64,000 bases of DNA, taken from the NCBI RefSeq assembly GCF_031844705.1, contig NZ_CP134609.1, positions 4,836,001 to 4,900,000 of the forward strand, in the 5' to 3' direction. A program made the translations under genes and the position numbers. The notes beneath the pieces were generated by a model, which was not told the origin of the DNA, did no database searches, and saw only the letters and a list, made by a program, of their open reading frames with translations. This document shows, piece by piece, positions 1 through 7,599 of this stretch. Every line of letters starts with the position of its first letter. Within the stretch, counting starts at the first letter, position 1. Source of the stretch: Streptomyces sp. ITFR-16 (GTDB lineage Bacteria; Actinomycetota; Actinomycetes; Streptomycetales; Streptomycetaceae).

Positions 1-1
1 G

Positions 2-301
2 GCCGTGATCATGATGGCGGTCTTCTCCGGCTTCATCGGCTCCAGCGAGCAGATGATCAAGATGATCGGCTTCTCGCTCGCGATCGCCGTCTTCTTCGAC
101 GCGTTCATCGTGCGGATGGCCATCGTGCCCGCTGTGCTCGTCCTGCTCGGCAAGCGCGCGTGGTGGCTGCCGCGCTGGCTGGACCGGGTGCTGCCCAACG
201 TGGACGTCGAGGGCGAGGGCCTGCGCAAGGAGCTGGCCGAGGTGCCCGCCGACGGCGCCGGTCCGGACGCCGACGGAGAGCGTGAGCTCGTCCGCGTCTG
301 A
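2..301 (+). CDS. MMPL/RND family transporter, C-terminal end (partial)
   Basis: This is the last 99 codons of a membrane protein whose start lies left of the window. The visible part has a phenylalanine- and glycine-rich helix, a second helix carrying DAFIVRMAIVPAVL and then the KRAWWLPRWLDRVLPNVDVEG tail. That arrangement is the hallmark of the last membrane segments and cytoplasmic end of actinobacterial MMPL exporters (lipid, siderophore or antibiotic efflux driven by proton motive force). The final 30 residues are charged and probably disordered. The substrate cannot be told from this fragment. It is followed by a hairpin and converges with the ssg gene. Confidence 0.85.
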   Translation, partial: AVIMMAVFSGFIGSSEQMIKMIGFSLAIAVFFDAFIVRMAIVPAVLVLLGKRAWWLPRWLDRVLPNVDVEGEGLRKELAEVPADGAGPDADGERELVRV

Positions 302-340
302 GCCGACGGTCTCGGACACCTTCGAGAGCCGCTGAACCCC

Positions 341-369
341 GGGGCCGCGTCTGAGCGGAGCGCGGCCCC
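341..369 (+). terminator. hairpin after the MMPL gene
   Basis: A perfect 9-bp stem (GGGGCCGCG / CGCGGCCCC) with an 11-nt loop starts 39 bases after the MMPL stop codon. It has no T-run, as is usual for Streptomyces terminators. Confidence 0.5.
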
Positions 370-410
370 GGAAGCCCGGGTTACCTGTGGGGACGGGGGG
401 CCGGGGCGAC

Positions 411-444
411 GAGAGCCCCCGTGCACGCGTGCACGGGGGCTCTC
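411..444. terminator. 34-bp perfect palindrome between convergent genes
   Basis: GAGAGCCCCCGTGCAC is followed by GC and then its exact reverse complement, so the whole 34 bp is self-complementary. It lies 16 bp from the end of the minus-strand ssg gene and 109 bp after the plus-strand MMPL gene. A bidirectional terminator is the simplest reading. Confidence 0.6.
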
Positions 445-460
445 GCCATGTCCGGGGCGG

Positions 461-811
461 TCAGGCGCGCGCGGTCTCGGGCTTCGCCTCGTGGTGCGTG
501 CGCCGGAGGAACCGGATCAGCGGCGCCGCGTCGAACTGCACCACGTCGACGCCGTCCGCCTCGTGGTGCTCGACCACCAGCTGGACCCGGCCGCAGGGCC
601 AGATCCGCCAGGGGCCGTGCTCGACGGGGGCGCGCAGCCCGCGCTCCAGCAGATCGCGCTCGACGGCCCAGTCGGTGCCGCCCGGAAAGAGGACGTGGAT
701 GGTGTCGGGCGCGTCGGCGGTGTCGTAGCGCAGCTCGACCGGGACCACGGGCAGATCGCGGGCGTCGGTGACGAGCCGGGCGCGGGCATGTTCTTTGATC
801 ACAGGGGACAT
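461..811 (-). CDS. SsgA-like sporulation/cell division regulator (SALP)
   Basis: The 116-residue product has the SALP pattern: VPVELRYDTADAPDTIHVLFPGG, then W-x-VERDLLERGLRAP, then GPWRIWPCGRVQLVVEHH, ending in RFLRRTHH. SALPs are small actinomycete proteins that act at septa and cell-wall remodelling sites during sporulation-specific division; none has a known enzymatic activity. I start at the ATG at 811, which has AGGAGG nine bases upstream. An in-frame ATG seven codons earlier has that ribosome site inside its own coding region. By synteny with a nearby Streptomyces pmt/PBP region this could be ssgE, but I cannot separate the SALP subtypes by eye. Confidence 0.85.
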   Translation of the reverse strand: MSPVIKEHARARLVTDARDLPVVPVELRYDTADAPDTIHVLFPGGTDWAVERDLLERGLRAPVEHGPWRIWPCGRVQLVVEHHEADGVDVVQFDAAPLIRFLRRTHHEAKPETARA

Positions 812-913
812 GGGCCGGCTCCTCCTATGCATATGTCTTGTTCGTCATCCAATGTCCCATATTTTACGTAAAGAGCACTGTGGGAACCCTGGGCAGTTGT
901 GACAGACCCGCTC

Positions 914-930
914 TTGCGAACGCTTCGCAA
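914..930. promoter_or_regulatory. Nur-box-like operator upstream of the metal importer
   Basis: TTGCGAA-CGC-TTCGCAA is a perfect 7-3-7 inverted repeat 72 bases before the cbiM start. Read as TTGC-N9-GCAA it fits the nickel-responsive Fur-family repressor Nur box of S. coelicolor (tTGCaa-N5-ttGCAA). A -10-like TATCCT follows at 939-944, so a bound protein would overlap the promoter. No B12-riboswitch GCCACTG core was seen in this leader. Confidence 0.6.
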
Positions 931-1001
931 CAAGGCCCTATCCTTGAGAGGTTCACGACCCCGCGCAGCAACGCAGGAACGCAGGAAGCGGAGCCTCCCC
1001 C

Positions 1002-2069
1002 ATGCATGTACCCGACGGATTCATCAACGCACCCGTCTCCGCCGTCGCAGGCGTCGTCGCCGCCGGTGCCGTCGCCGTCAGCCTGAAGGGGGCCCGCCGC
1101 GAGCTGGACGAGCGCACCGCGCCGCTGGCCGGGCTCGTCGCCGCCTTCATCTTCGCCGTGCAGATGCTGAACTTCCCCGTCGCCGCCGGCACCAGCGGCC
1201 ATCTGCTGGGCGGGGCGCTGGCCGCCATCCTGGTCGGGCCGTACACCGGCATCCTCTGCATATCCGTCGTCCTGCTGATGCAGGGCATCCTCTTCGCCGA
1301 CGGCGGGCTCACCGCGCTCGGCGTGAACGTCCTCGACATGGGCATCGTGACCACGGTCGTCGCCTACGCCCTCTTCCGAGGCCTGGTCGGCGTGCTGCCG
1401 CGCACCCGCCGCTCGATGACCGCCGCGTCCTTCGTCGCCGCGCTCGTCTCCGTACCGGCCGCCGCCTGCGCCTTCACGCTGATGTACTGGATCGGCGGCA
1501 CCACCGACATCCCGATCGGCAAGGTCTTCACCGCGATGGTCGGGGTCCACGTCCTGATCGGCATCGGCGAGGCCGCGATCACCGCGCTGACCGTCGGCGC
1601 CGTCATCGCCGTCCGCCCGGACCTGGTGCACGGTGCCCGGGGCCTCACCGCCCCGCTCAAGCTGCGCGTCAACGGCGAGCTGGTCGACGCCCCGGCCGCC
1701 GCCCCCGAGCCCGCGCCGGCCGCGCACCGGCCCACCCGGGGCCTGTGGGCCACCGGCCTGGTCACCGCCCTCGTGCTGGCCGGCTTCGTCTCCTTCTACG
1801 CCTCCGCCGACCCGGACGGCCTGGAGAAGGTCGCCACCGACCAGGGCATCGACAAGGAGGCCAAGGAGCACGCGGCCAAGGACTCCCCGCTCGCCGACTA
1901 CGGCGTCAAGGACGTCTCCAATGCCCGGCTCTCCGGCGGCCTCGCCGGCGTGATCGGCGTCGGCGCCACCCTCGTCGCCGGCAGCGGCGCCTTCTACGTG
2001 GTCACCCGCCGCCGCCGTGCCAAGGACGAGCAGGCGGGCAGCGACGTCCGTACCGACGAGAAGGTCTGA
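1002..2069 (+). CDS. cbiM: ECF-type nickel/cobalt transporter substrate-binding subunit, CbiM/NikM fused to a PDGLE domain
   Basis: The 355-residue membrane protein begins MHVPDGF; in CbiM/NikM the N-terminal amine and His2 form part of the metal site. Residues 1-215 hold the CbiM helices. A polar linker rich in Pro/Ala (about 225-245) leads to a second part with a helix, the PDGLEKVATDQG signature (about 268-280) and a final helix. PDGLE replaces the separate CbiN/NikN subunit, so no stand-alone cbiN is needed. GGAG lies eight bases before the ATG. The stop overlaps the next start (TGATG), indicating an operon with cbiQ and cbiO. The Nur-like operator upstream argues for nickel rather than cobalt, but the metal is inferred. 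Confidence 0.9.
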   Translation: MHVPDGFINAPVSAVAGVVAAGAVAVSLKGARRELDERTAPLAGLVAAFIFAVQMLNFPVAAGTSGHLLGGALAAILVGPYTGILCISVVLLMQGILFADGGLTALGVNVLDMGIVTTVVAYALFRGLVGVLPRTRRSMTAASFVAALVSVPAAACAFTLMYWIGGTTDIPIGKVFTAMVGVHVLIGIGEAAITALTVGAVIAVRPDLVHGARGLTAPLKLRVNGELVDAPAAAPEPAPAAHRPTRGLWATGLVTALVLAGFVSFYASADPDGLEKVATDQGIDKEAKEHAAKDSPLADYGVKDVSNARLSGGLAGVIGVGATLVAGSGAFYVVTRRRRAKDEQAGSDVRTDEKV

Positions 2070-2902
2070 TGGGCGCCGGCGCTCCGCGGAAGCCCACCAC
2101 GCACAGCGACACCCCACGCCCCCGGCCCGCCCCGGGCCAGGGTGCGGCGGGGCACGCCCACAAGCTCTACCGGCACGGGCACTCGCCGGTCCACGACCTG
2201 CCGCCGCACTGCAAGCTCGCCGCCGTCTTCTGCTTCGTCGTGGTCGTCGTCTCCACCCCGCGCGAGGCCGTGTGGGCGTTCGGGCTGTACGCGCTGCTGA
2301 TCGCCGGCGTCACCGCCCTGGCCCGCATCCCGGCCGCCTTCCTGCTGAAGCGGCTGCTGATCGAGGTGCCGTTCGTCGCGTTCGCGCTGCTCATGCCGTT
2401 CGTCGTGCCCGGCGAGCAGACCCACGTGCTCGGGCTCTCCGTCAGCGTCCCCGGACTCTGGGGCGCCTGGAACGTGCTGGCCAAGGGCACCCTCGGCGTC
2501 GCCGCCTCCGTGCTGCTGGCCTCCACCACCGAACTGCGCTCACTGCTGCTCGGCCTCCAGCGCCTGAAGCTGCCGCCGCTGCTCGTCCAGATCGCCTCCT
2601 TCATGATCCGGTACGGCGATGTGATCACCGACGAGATGCGCCGGATGTCCATCGCCCGCCGCTCGCGCGGCTTCGAGGCGCGCGGGGTACGGCAGTGGGG
2701 TGTCCTCGCCAAGTCGGCGGGCGCCCTGTTCATCCGGTCCTACGAGCGCGGCGAACGCGTCCATCTCGCGATGGTCAGCCGCGGCTACACCGGCACCATG
2801 CCGGTCATCGACGAGGTGACCGCCTCGCGCACCCAGTGGGCGTACGCCTCGGCACTCCCCCTGCTCGCCCTCGCCGTGTGTCTGCTGGGATGGACCGTAT
2901 GA
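2069..2902 (+). CDS. cbiQ: ECF transporter transmembrane (T) component, CbiQ family
   Basis: This 277-residue protein is the energy-coupling membrane subunit linking CbiM to the ATPase. It has a histidine-rich start (GHAHKLYRHGHSPVHDL), several hydrophobic helices from about residue 50, and the two cytoplasmic alanine/arginine coupling motifs of T components: RRSRGFEARG and ERVHLAMVSRGY. The ATG overlaps the cbiM stop by one base and its own stop overlaps the cbiO ATG, so translation is probably coupled along the three genes. Confidence 0.9.
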   Translation: MGAGAPRKPTTHSDTPRPRPAPGQGAAGHAHKLYRHGHSPVHDLPPHCKLAAVFCFVVVVVSTPREAVWAFGLYALLIAGVTALARIPAAFLLKRLLIEVPFVAFALLMPFVVPGEQTHVLGLSVSVPGLWGAWNVLAKGTLGVAASVLLASTTELRSLLLGLQRLKLPPLLVQIASFMIRYGDVITDEMRRMSIARRSRGFEARGVRQWGVLAKSAGALFIRSYERGERVHLAMVSRGYTGTMPVIDEVTASRTQWAYASALPLLALAVCLLGWTV

Positions 2903-3672
2903 GCACCGACCCCGACCCCGTACCGCCGTCCCTGGAGGTCAGCGGCCTCGCCTACGCCTATCCCGACGGCCACCAGGCGCTCTTCGGCGTCGACCTGACC
3001 GTCGCGCACGGCGAACGCGTCGCCCTGCTCGGCCCCAACGGGGCCGGCAAGACCACCCTGGTCCTCCATCTCAACGGCATCCTCGACGCGGGCGCCGGCA
3101 CCGTCCGCGTCGCCGGGCTGCCCGTCGCCAAGCGCAATCTCGCCGAGATCCGCCGCCGCGTCGGCATCGTCTTCCAGGACCCCGACGACCAGCTCTTCAT
3201 GCCCACCGTCCGCGAGGACGTCGCCTTCGGGCCGGCCGCGAGCGGGCTGCGCGGCGCCGAGCTGGAGGAACGGGTCACCGAGGCCCTGGAGCAGGTCGGC
3301 ATGGAGGAGTTCGCGGCCCGCCCGCCGCACCACCTCTCCTTCGGCCAGCGCCGCCGCGTCGCCGTCGCCACCGTCCTCGCCATGCGCCCGGAGATCCTCG
3401 TCCTGGACGAGCCCTCCTCCAACCTGGACCCGGCCTCCCGCCGTGAACTCGCCGACATCCTGCGCTCCTTGGACGTCACCGTGCTGATGGTCACCCACGA
3501 CCTGCCGTACGCGCTGGAGCTGTGCGGCCGCGCCGTCATCCTCAGCGACGGCGTCATCGCCGCCGACGACCGCACCCAGGACCTCCTGTGCGACGAGGAA
3601 CTCATGCGCGCCCACCGGCTGGAGCTCCCCTTCGGATTCGATCCGCGTTCCGTGACGGTGAACATGAGGTGA
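2899..3672 (+). CDS. cbiO: ECF transporter ATPase, CbiO family
   Basis: The 257-residue ABC ATPase powers metal uptake with CbiM and CbiQ. Visible motifs are Walker A GPNGAGKTT (about residues 44-52), Q-loop VFQDPDDQLF, signature LSFGQRRR, Walker B ILVLDEPSS and switch histidine THD. The signature serine-phenylalanine-glycine-glutamine variant is normal for CbiO. I use the ATG overlapping the cbiQ stop; an ATG three codons earlier is possible. Only one ATPase is present, so a homodimer is expected. Confidence 0.92.
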   Translation: MSTDPDPVPPSLEVSGLAYAYPDGHQALFGVDLTVAHGERVALLGPNGAGKTTLVLHLNGILDAGAGTVRVAGLPVAKRNLAEIRRRVGIVFQDPDDQLFMPTVREDVAFGPAASGLRGAELEERVTEALEQVGMEEFAARPPHHLSFGQRRRVAVATVLAMRPEILVLDEPSSNLDPASRRELADILRSLDVTVLMVTHDLPYALELCGRAVILSDGVIAADDRTQDLLCDEELMRAHRLELPFGFDPRSVTVNMR

Positions 3673-3714
3673 CCCGCCCCACCCGCGACCTGCGACGCCG
3701 TGCACCATGGGGGG

Positions 3715-4899
3715 ATGAGCGGGAGCGCAGGAGCAGGCGTGGACGTACGGGGCACGGTGGCGCCCGGATTCGAACCGGTCCGGGATGCTTTCATCCGTAA
3801 CTTCGAGCAGCGCGGCGACCGCGGGGCAGCGGTCGCCGTCTACCGGCACGGGTACAAGGTCGTCGATCTGTGGGCCGGGACCAGAGACGTCGACGGCGTC
3901 GAACCGTGGGCCGTCGACACCGTGCAGATCGTCCGCTCGGCGGGCAAGGGCATCGCCGCCGCCGTACCGCTGCTGCTGCACCAGCGCGGCCAGATCGATC
4001 TGCACGCCCCGGTCGGCACCTACTGGCCGGAGTTCAAGGCGAACGGCAAGGAACGCGTCCTCGTCCGCCACCTCCTCGCCCACCGCGCCGGGGTCCCGGC
4101 CCTGGACCGGCCGCTGACCCCCGAGGAGGCCGCCGACGGCGTGAGCGGGCCGAGGGCGGTCGCCGCCCAGCGGCCCCAGTGGGAACCCGGCACCGCCCAC
4201 GGCTACCACGCCCAGACCTACAGCTGGCTCATCGGCGAACTGGTGCGGCGCGTCACCGGGCGGACCGTCGGCCGCTGGATCGCCGAGGAGATCGCCCGCC
4301 CGCTCGGCCTGGACTTCTGGTTCGGCATCCCCGACGACGAGGCCCACCGGGTCGGCCGGATCGGACCGGTCGAACCGCCCGCGGGCGACGGATCCGGCGC
4401 CCTGCGGCTGCGCCCCAAGCGCTCGGTCGCCGACGCCTACCGCGACCCGGACTCGCTGACCCGCCGGGCGTTCGGCGCGATCGACCCGTTCCCCGACGAG
4501 AACGACCCCGGCTACCGGGCCGCCGAACTCCCCGCCTCCAACGGCATCGCCACCGCCCGGGGGCTCGCCCGCTGCTACGCCGCGATGATCGGCCCGGTCG
4601 ACGGCCACCGGCTGTTCGCCCCCGCCACCCTCACCCTGGCCCGCACCGAGGAGTCGGCGGGACCGGACAGGGTCCTGGTCGTCTCCACCCGCTTCGGCCT
4701 CGGCTACATGCTGCACGGACCGACCTCCCCGCTGCTCGCCCCCGGCTCCTTCGGCCACCCCGGGCGGGGCGGCTCGCTGGGCTTCGCGGACCCCGAATCC
4801 GGCATCGCCCTCGGCTATGTGACCAACGGTCTGCAGAAGGGAGTCACCGCCGACCCCCGTTCCCAGGCACTGGTGCGCGCAGTACGGTCGGCGCTATGA
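3715..4899 (+). CDS. beta-lactamase-fold serine hydrolase (class C/esterase-like)
   Basis: The 394-residue protein belongs to the beta-lactamase/EstB-type hydrolases. The catalytic SxxK is SAGK in QIVRSAGKGIAAA, the tyrosine motif is in YHAQTYSWL, and the third motif is the GHPGRGGS stretch near the end. It lacks a clear signal peptide, so it is probably a cytoplasmic esterase or peptidase rather than a resistance beta-lactamase. I start at the second ATG (3715), preceded by a G-rich stretch; an ATG five codons upstream is also possible. The stop overlaps the ATG of the following SDR gene, so the two were probably an operon. Confidence 0.85.
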   Translation: MSGSAGAGVDVRGTVAPGFEPVRDAFIRNFEQRGDRGAAVAVYRHGYKVVDLWAGTRDVDGVEPWAVDTVQIVRSAGKGIAAAVPLLLHQRGQIDLHAPVGTYWPEFKANGKERVLVRHLLAHRAGVPALDRPLTPEEAADGVSGPRAVAAQRPQWEPGTAHGYHAQTYSWLIGELVRRVTGRTVGRWIAEEIARPLGLDFWFGIPDDEAHRVGRIGPVEPPAGDGSGALRLRPKRSVADAYRDPDSLTRRAFGAIDPFPDENDPGYRAAELPASNGIATARGLARCYAAMIGPVDGHRLFAPATLTLARTEESAGPDRVLVVSTRFGLGYMLHGPTSPLLAPGSFGHPGRGGSLGFADPESGIALGYVTNGLQKGVTADPRSQALVRAVRSAL

Positions 4900-5309
4900 C
4901 TCCTCCTCCCGGCGCCCCCGCGCGCTTTTCCGGACACGGCGTCCTCATCACCGCGGCCGGCCAGGGCGTCGGCGCCGCCACCGCCCGCCGGCTGGCCGCC
5001 GAGGGCGCCCGCGTCCTGGTCACCGACCTCGACGGCGAGCGGGCGGAGCGCGTCGCGGCGGAGATCCGGCAGAGCGGCGGGGCGGCCGAGGCACAGGTCT
5101 GCGACGTGGCGGACCGGGCGGCCGTCGATGCGGCGGTGGCCCGGGCCGTCGCCGCGTTCGGCACGCTCGACGTGCTGGTCAACAACGCGTACGCCTGTAC
5201 CCCCGACGCCGCCCTCTTCGAGGACGAGCCCGACGGGACCTGGCAGCGCGACCTCGACATCACCCTCGGCGGCGCCTTCCGCTGCTCGCGCGCAGCCCTG
5301 CCGCACCCA

Positions 5310-5335
5310 GGGCCTGTCCGGCGGATCAGGGCCGG
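5310..5335 (+). repeat. left terminal inverted repeat of the MITE-like element
   Basis: These 26 bases match the reverse complement of 5447-5472 without mismatch. Confidence 0.9.
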
Positions 5336-5446
5336 GGTCACGGTGTCTGGCACGGCACCTCGCGGCGTTGCCGAAACGCCCCAATCGCTCCGCGATGAGG
5401 ACGCTCCGGCGCCTTGCGATGCACCGCACCAGACACCGCGCCCTTT

Positions 5447-5472
5447 CCGGCCCTGATCCGCCGGACAGGCCC
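5447..5472 (-). repeat. right terminal inverted repeat of the MITE-like element
   Basis: These 26 bases are the exact reverse complement of 5310-5335. They carry the TGA that ends the interrupted SDR frame. Confidence 0.9.
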
Positions 5473-5877
5473 CCGCCGCGTCAGGCAGGGGCGCGATCGT
5501 GTCCATCGGCTCGGTCAACGGCGTGCAGGACTTCGGCAACCACGCCTACAGCGCCGCCAAGGCGGGCCTGGCGAGCCTCACCCGTACCCTCGCCGACCAT
5601 GCCGGGCCGCGCGGCGTCCGGGTCAACCTCGTCGCGCCCGGCACCCTGCGCACCGACGCCTGGGCCGGCCGCGAGGCCGAACTGGACCGGGTCGGCGGGC
5701 TCTACCCGCTCGGCCGGGTCGGCGAACCGGAGGACGTCGCGGCTGCCGTCGCCTTCCTCGCCTCCCGCGACGCGGCCTGGGTCACCGGCACCACCCTCTG
5801 TGTGGACGGCGGGCTGACCGCCGTCAACACCGGGTTCCGGCAGGCGCTCGCCACGGAGTAGCGGGCCGCCGCGAACG

Positions 5878-5909
5878 CTCACCCCGCTCCCGTGCAAGTA
5901 CGGGGTGAG
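5878..5909 (+). terminator. hairpin between the SDR remnant and the sigma factor gene
   Basis: CTCACCCCG and CGGGGTGAG form a perfect 9-bp stem with a 14-nt loop, ending 33 bases before the sigma factor ATG. It could terminate the upstream operon or lie in the sigma gene leader. Confidence 0.45.
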
Positions 5910-5942
5910 ACCGTCACCCGGGCGGGATCGGACAGGAGACCC

Positions 5943-6506
5943 ATGGATCCGGACGAGGACCTGCTCACGCGCTCCGCCCGTGAGCCGACCGCCTTCGAAC
6001 CCCTGGTCGCCCGGCACTCCGCCGCCCTGCACGGCTATCTCGTACGCCGGGCGCCCTCGGCCGCCGACGACCTGCTCTCCGAGGTGTGGCTCCAGGCCTA
6101 CGCCCACCGGGGCGCCTTCGACGCGGCACGCGGCTCCGCCAGGGGCTGGCTGTTCGGCGTCGCCAGGAACGTCCTGGCCCGGCACCGGCAGACCGCCGCC
6201 CGCGCCGCCGGCCGCCCGCAGGCGCCCGCCGACGCCGTCGTGGGCGACCCCTGGCAGGCCGTCGACCAGCGGCTCGACGCCGCCGCCGTGGGCCCGCGGC
6301 TGCGCAGCGTGCTCGCCGCACTGCCCGAGGCGGAACGGGAGCTGCTGCTCCTGGTCGCCTGGGAACAGCTGACCCCGGCCGAGGCGGCCGCCGCCGTCGG
6401 GATACCCGCGGGCACCGCCCGCTCCCGACTGCACCGGGCCCGCGCCCGGCTGCGCGACGGATTGACCGGCCCCGCCCGTACGACCCTCACGGGAGACTTC
6501 GCATGA
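5943..6506 (+). CDS. RNA polymerase ECF-type sigma factor
   Basis: The 187-residue protein has sigma region 2 (FEPLVARHSAALHGYLVRRA, then AADDLLSEVWLQAYAHR, GSARGWLFGVARNVLARHRQ) and region 4 (LPEAERELLLLVAWEQLTPAEAAAAVGIPAGTARSRLHRARARL). These recognise -10 and -35 elements. AGGAGA sits three bases before the ATG. The stop overlaps the ATG of the next gene, a membrane protein typical of the CU044_5270 family, and the pair recurs in actinomycetes. That partner is the likely regulator or output, though it has no recognisable anti-sigma zinc motif. Confidence 0.9.
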   Translation: MDPDEDLLTRSAREPTAFEPLVARHSAALHGYLVRRAPSAADDLLSEVWLQAYAHRGAFDAARGSARGWLFGVARNVLARHRQTAARAAGRPQAPADAVVGDPWQAVDQRLDAAAVGPRLRSVLAALPEAERELLLLVAWEQLTPAEAAAAVGIPAGTARSRLHRARARLRDGLTGPARTTLTGDFA

Positions 6507-7522
6507 CGCACGACGACGCGCACACCGGCCTGCTCGACTTCCCCGGCGCCGCCGCCCTCGCACGCGCGGGCCGGACCGAACCGCTCGACCCCGCCGTCCT
6601 GGCGCGGGCCCACTCCCTCGTCCTCGGGGCCATCGCCGCCGACACCGAGGGGGCCGCCGCGCCCGCGCCCGCAAGGGTGCGGCCCCGCTTCGGCCGGCGC
6701 CGGGTGTTCGCCCTCGCCGCCGCCGCCGTCGCGGCGGTGGCGGCGGGCGCCGCGATCCTCCCGGCCACCGGTCTCGGCGGCGGACCCGCCGCCAGCGCCT
6801 CGGCGGCCGAGGTGTTCGGCGCGATGGCGGACCGGGCGGCGGCGGGGAGCACCGGCACCGCCCCGTACTGGAGGACCACCGTGAAGACGTGGGCGGAGGG
6901 CCGGAAGGCCCACACCGACGACATCTTCCTGGGCCGGGACGCGGTCGTCGTCCGGACCGCGGACGGCCGCACCGTCACCAAGAGGAATCCGGGGGGCACC
7001 GGTTGGCCCGTCGGCAGGACCGCGGTGACCTGGGACGGCCTCGTCGGTCTGCCCACCGAGCCGGACGCGCTGCGCCGCGCCCTGTCCGCCGGGGCCGAGG
7101 GGCCGGACGACGCCGCCGAGCAGACCGTCCAGCAGGCCGGCCAGCTGCTGACCGACGCGCCCCTGTCGCCGAGGCTGCGCTCCGCGCTCTTCCGCGTCCT
7201 GGCGAAGACGCCCGGAGCCACGGTGACGGAGGGTGTGAAGGACGGCAACGGCCGCTCCGGCACCCGGATCTCCTGGAAGTGGGCGGCCCGTCCCACCGAG
7301 AGCAACAGGGAGGACTGGGGCTGGGAGCCGGCCCGGGTCGCGGGCGAGCGGGACAAGGGCGGCTGGAAGATCGGCGCGACCGCGGCCCTCCGGCCGAACT
7401 GGATCGTGTCGCCGTCCGACGGCCGCCTCCTGGAGGTCAACCTCGACCCGGACGACCAGCCCGGCCACGTCGTGCAGCGCCAGACCTATCTGTTCGCCGG
7501 CCCGGCGGCCGGCACCCGCTGA
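6503..7522 (+). CDS. CU044_5270-like membrane-anchored protein, partner of the sigma factor
   Basis: The 339-residue protein has a soluble N-terminus of about 70 residues, one alanine-rich transmembrane helix after the RPRFGRRR positive stretch (about residues 73-95) and a large outside domain with tryptophan-rich motifs (TAPYWRTTVKTW, GTRISWKWAARPTE). The topology matches sigma-linked CU044_5270 proteins, whose biochemical role is not established. It overlaps the sigma gene by four bases, so the two are co-translated. A function as anti-sigma factor is plausible but only inferred from position. Confidence 0.75.
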   Translation: MTHDDAHTGLLDFPGAAALARAGRTEPLDPAVLARAHSLVLGAIAADTEGAAAPAPARVRPRFGRRRVFALAAAAVAAVAAGAAILPATGLGGGPAASASAAEVFGAMADRAAAGSTGTAPYWRTTVKTWAEGRKAHTDDIFLGRDAVVVRTADGRTVTKRNPGGTGWPVGRTAVTWDGLVGLPTEPDALRRALSAGAEGPDDAAEQTVQQAGQLLTDAPLSPRLRSALFRVLAKTPGATVTEGVKDGNGRSGTRISWKWAARPTESNREDWGWEPARVAGERDKGGWKIGATAALRPNWIVSPSDGRLLEVNLDPDDQPGHVVQRQTYLFAGPAAGTR

Positions 7523-7546
7523 GGTCCCCTGCCGCGCACAGCACGG

Positions 7547-7582
7547 CACCGGCCTCCCGGAGGCAGTTCCGGGAGGCCGGTG
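7547..7582. terminator. strong hairpin between convergent genes
   Basis: CACCGGCCTCCCGG and CCGGGAGGCCGGTG form a perfect 14-bp stem with an 8-nt loop, between the end of the sigma-partner gene and the end of the minus-strand doxX gene. Confidence 0.75.
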
Positions 7583-7599
7583 CGCGGGTACCCGTCCCC

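Larger units (their letters stand above)
5310..5472. mobile_element. 163-bp MITE-like element with 26-bp perfect terminal inverted repeats
   Basis: The ends are exact inverted copies: 5310-5335 begins GGGCCTGTCCGGCGGATCAG and 5447-5472 is its reverse complement. Pairing continues imperfectly inward (GGTGTCTGGCACGG near 5341 against CCGCACCAGACACC near 5430), so the whole element can fold into a long hairpin. It encodes no protein and sits inside the SDR gene. No exact target duplication is visible: the flanks are CCA on the left and CCG on the right, although the 165-bp net insertion fits a 163-bp element plus two duplicated bases. It would need a transposase supplied elsewhere. Confidence 0.85.
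4896..5861 (+). pseudogene. short-chain dehydrogenase/reductase, interrupted by a MITE-like element
   Basis: The N-terminal part has the SDR nucleotide fold (AAGQGVG in VLITAAGQGVGAATA, DVAD, and LVNNAYA) and runs to ALPH at 5306. The C-terminal part resumes after 5472 with AASGRGAIVSIGSVNG, the active-site YSAAK, and a normal C-terminus ending VDGGLTA. Between them lies a 163-bp insert; the reading frame is the same on both sides (165 bp net), but the right end of the insert supplies an in-frame TGA at 5454-5456. The upstream half would give a 186-residue product without Tyr/Lys catalytic residues. A GTG at 5499 could restart the rest but without the cofactor-binding half. I call it a broken gene. 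Confidence 0.9.

Noticed and set aside
840..1001. Cobalamin riboswitch upstream of cbiM
   Set aside because: No conserved B12-box core was found and the leader is short; the Nur-like palindrome explains regulation better.
2785..4758. Very long minus-strand open frame opposite cbiO and the hydrolase gene
   Set aside because: It is low-complexity Gly/Asp/Val/Arg-rich and mirrors the high-GC third positions of the real plus-strand genes; no family motif or ribosome site.
5310..5472. Self-splicing intron or structured RNA inside the SDR gene
   Set aside because: The perfect terminal inverted repeats and small size fit a MITE; no intron core is visible.
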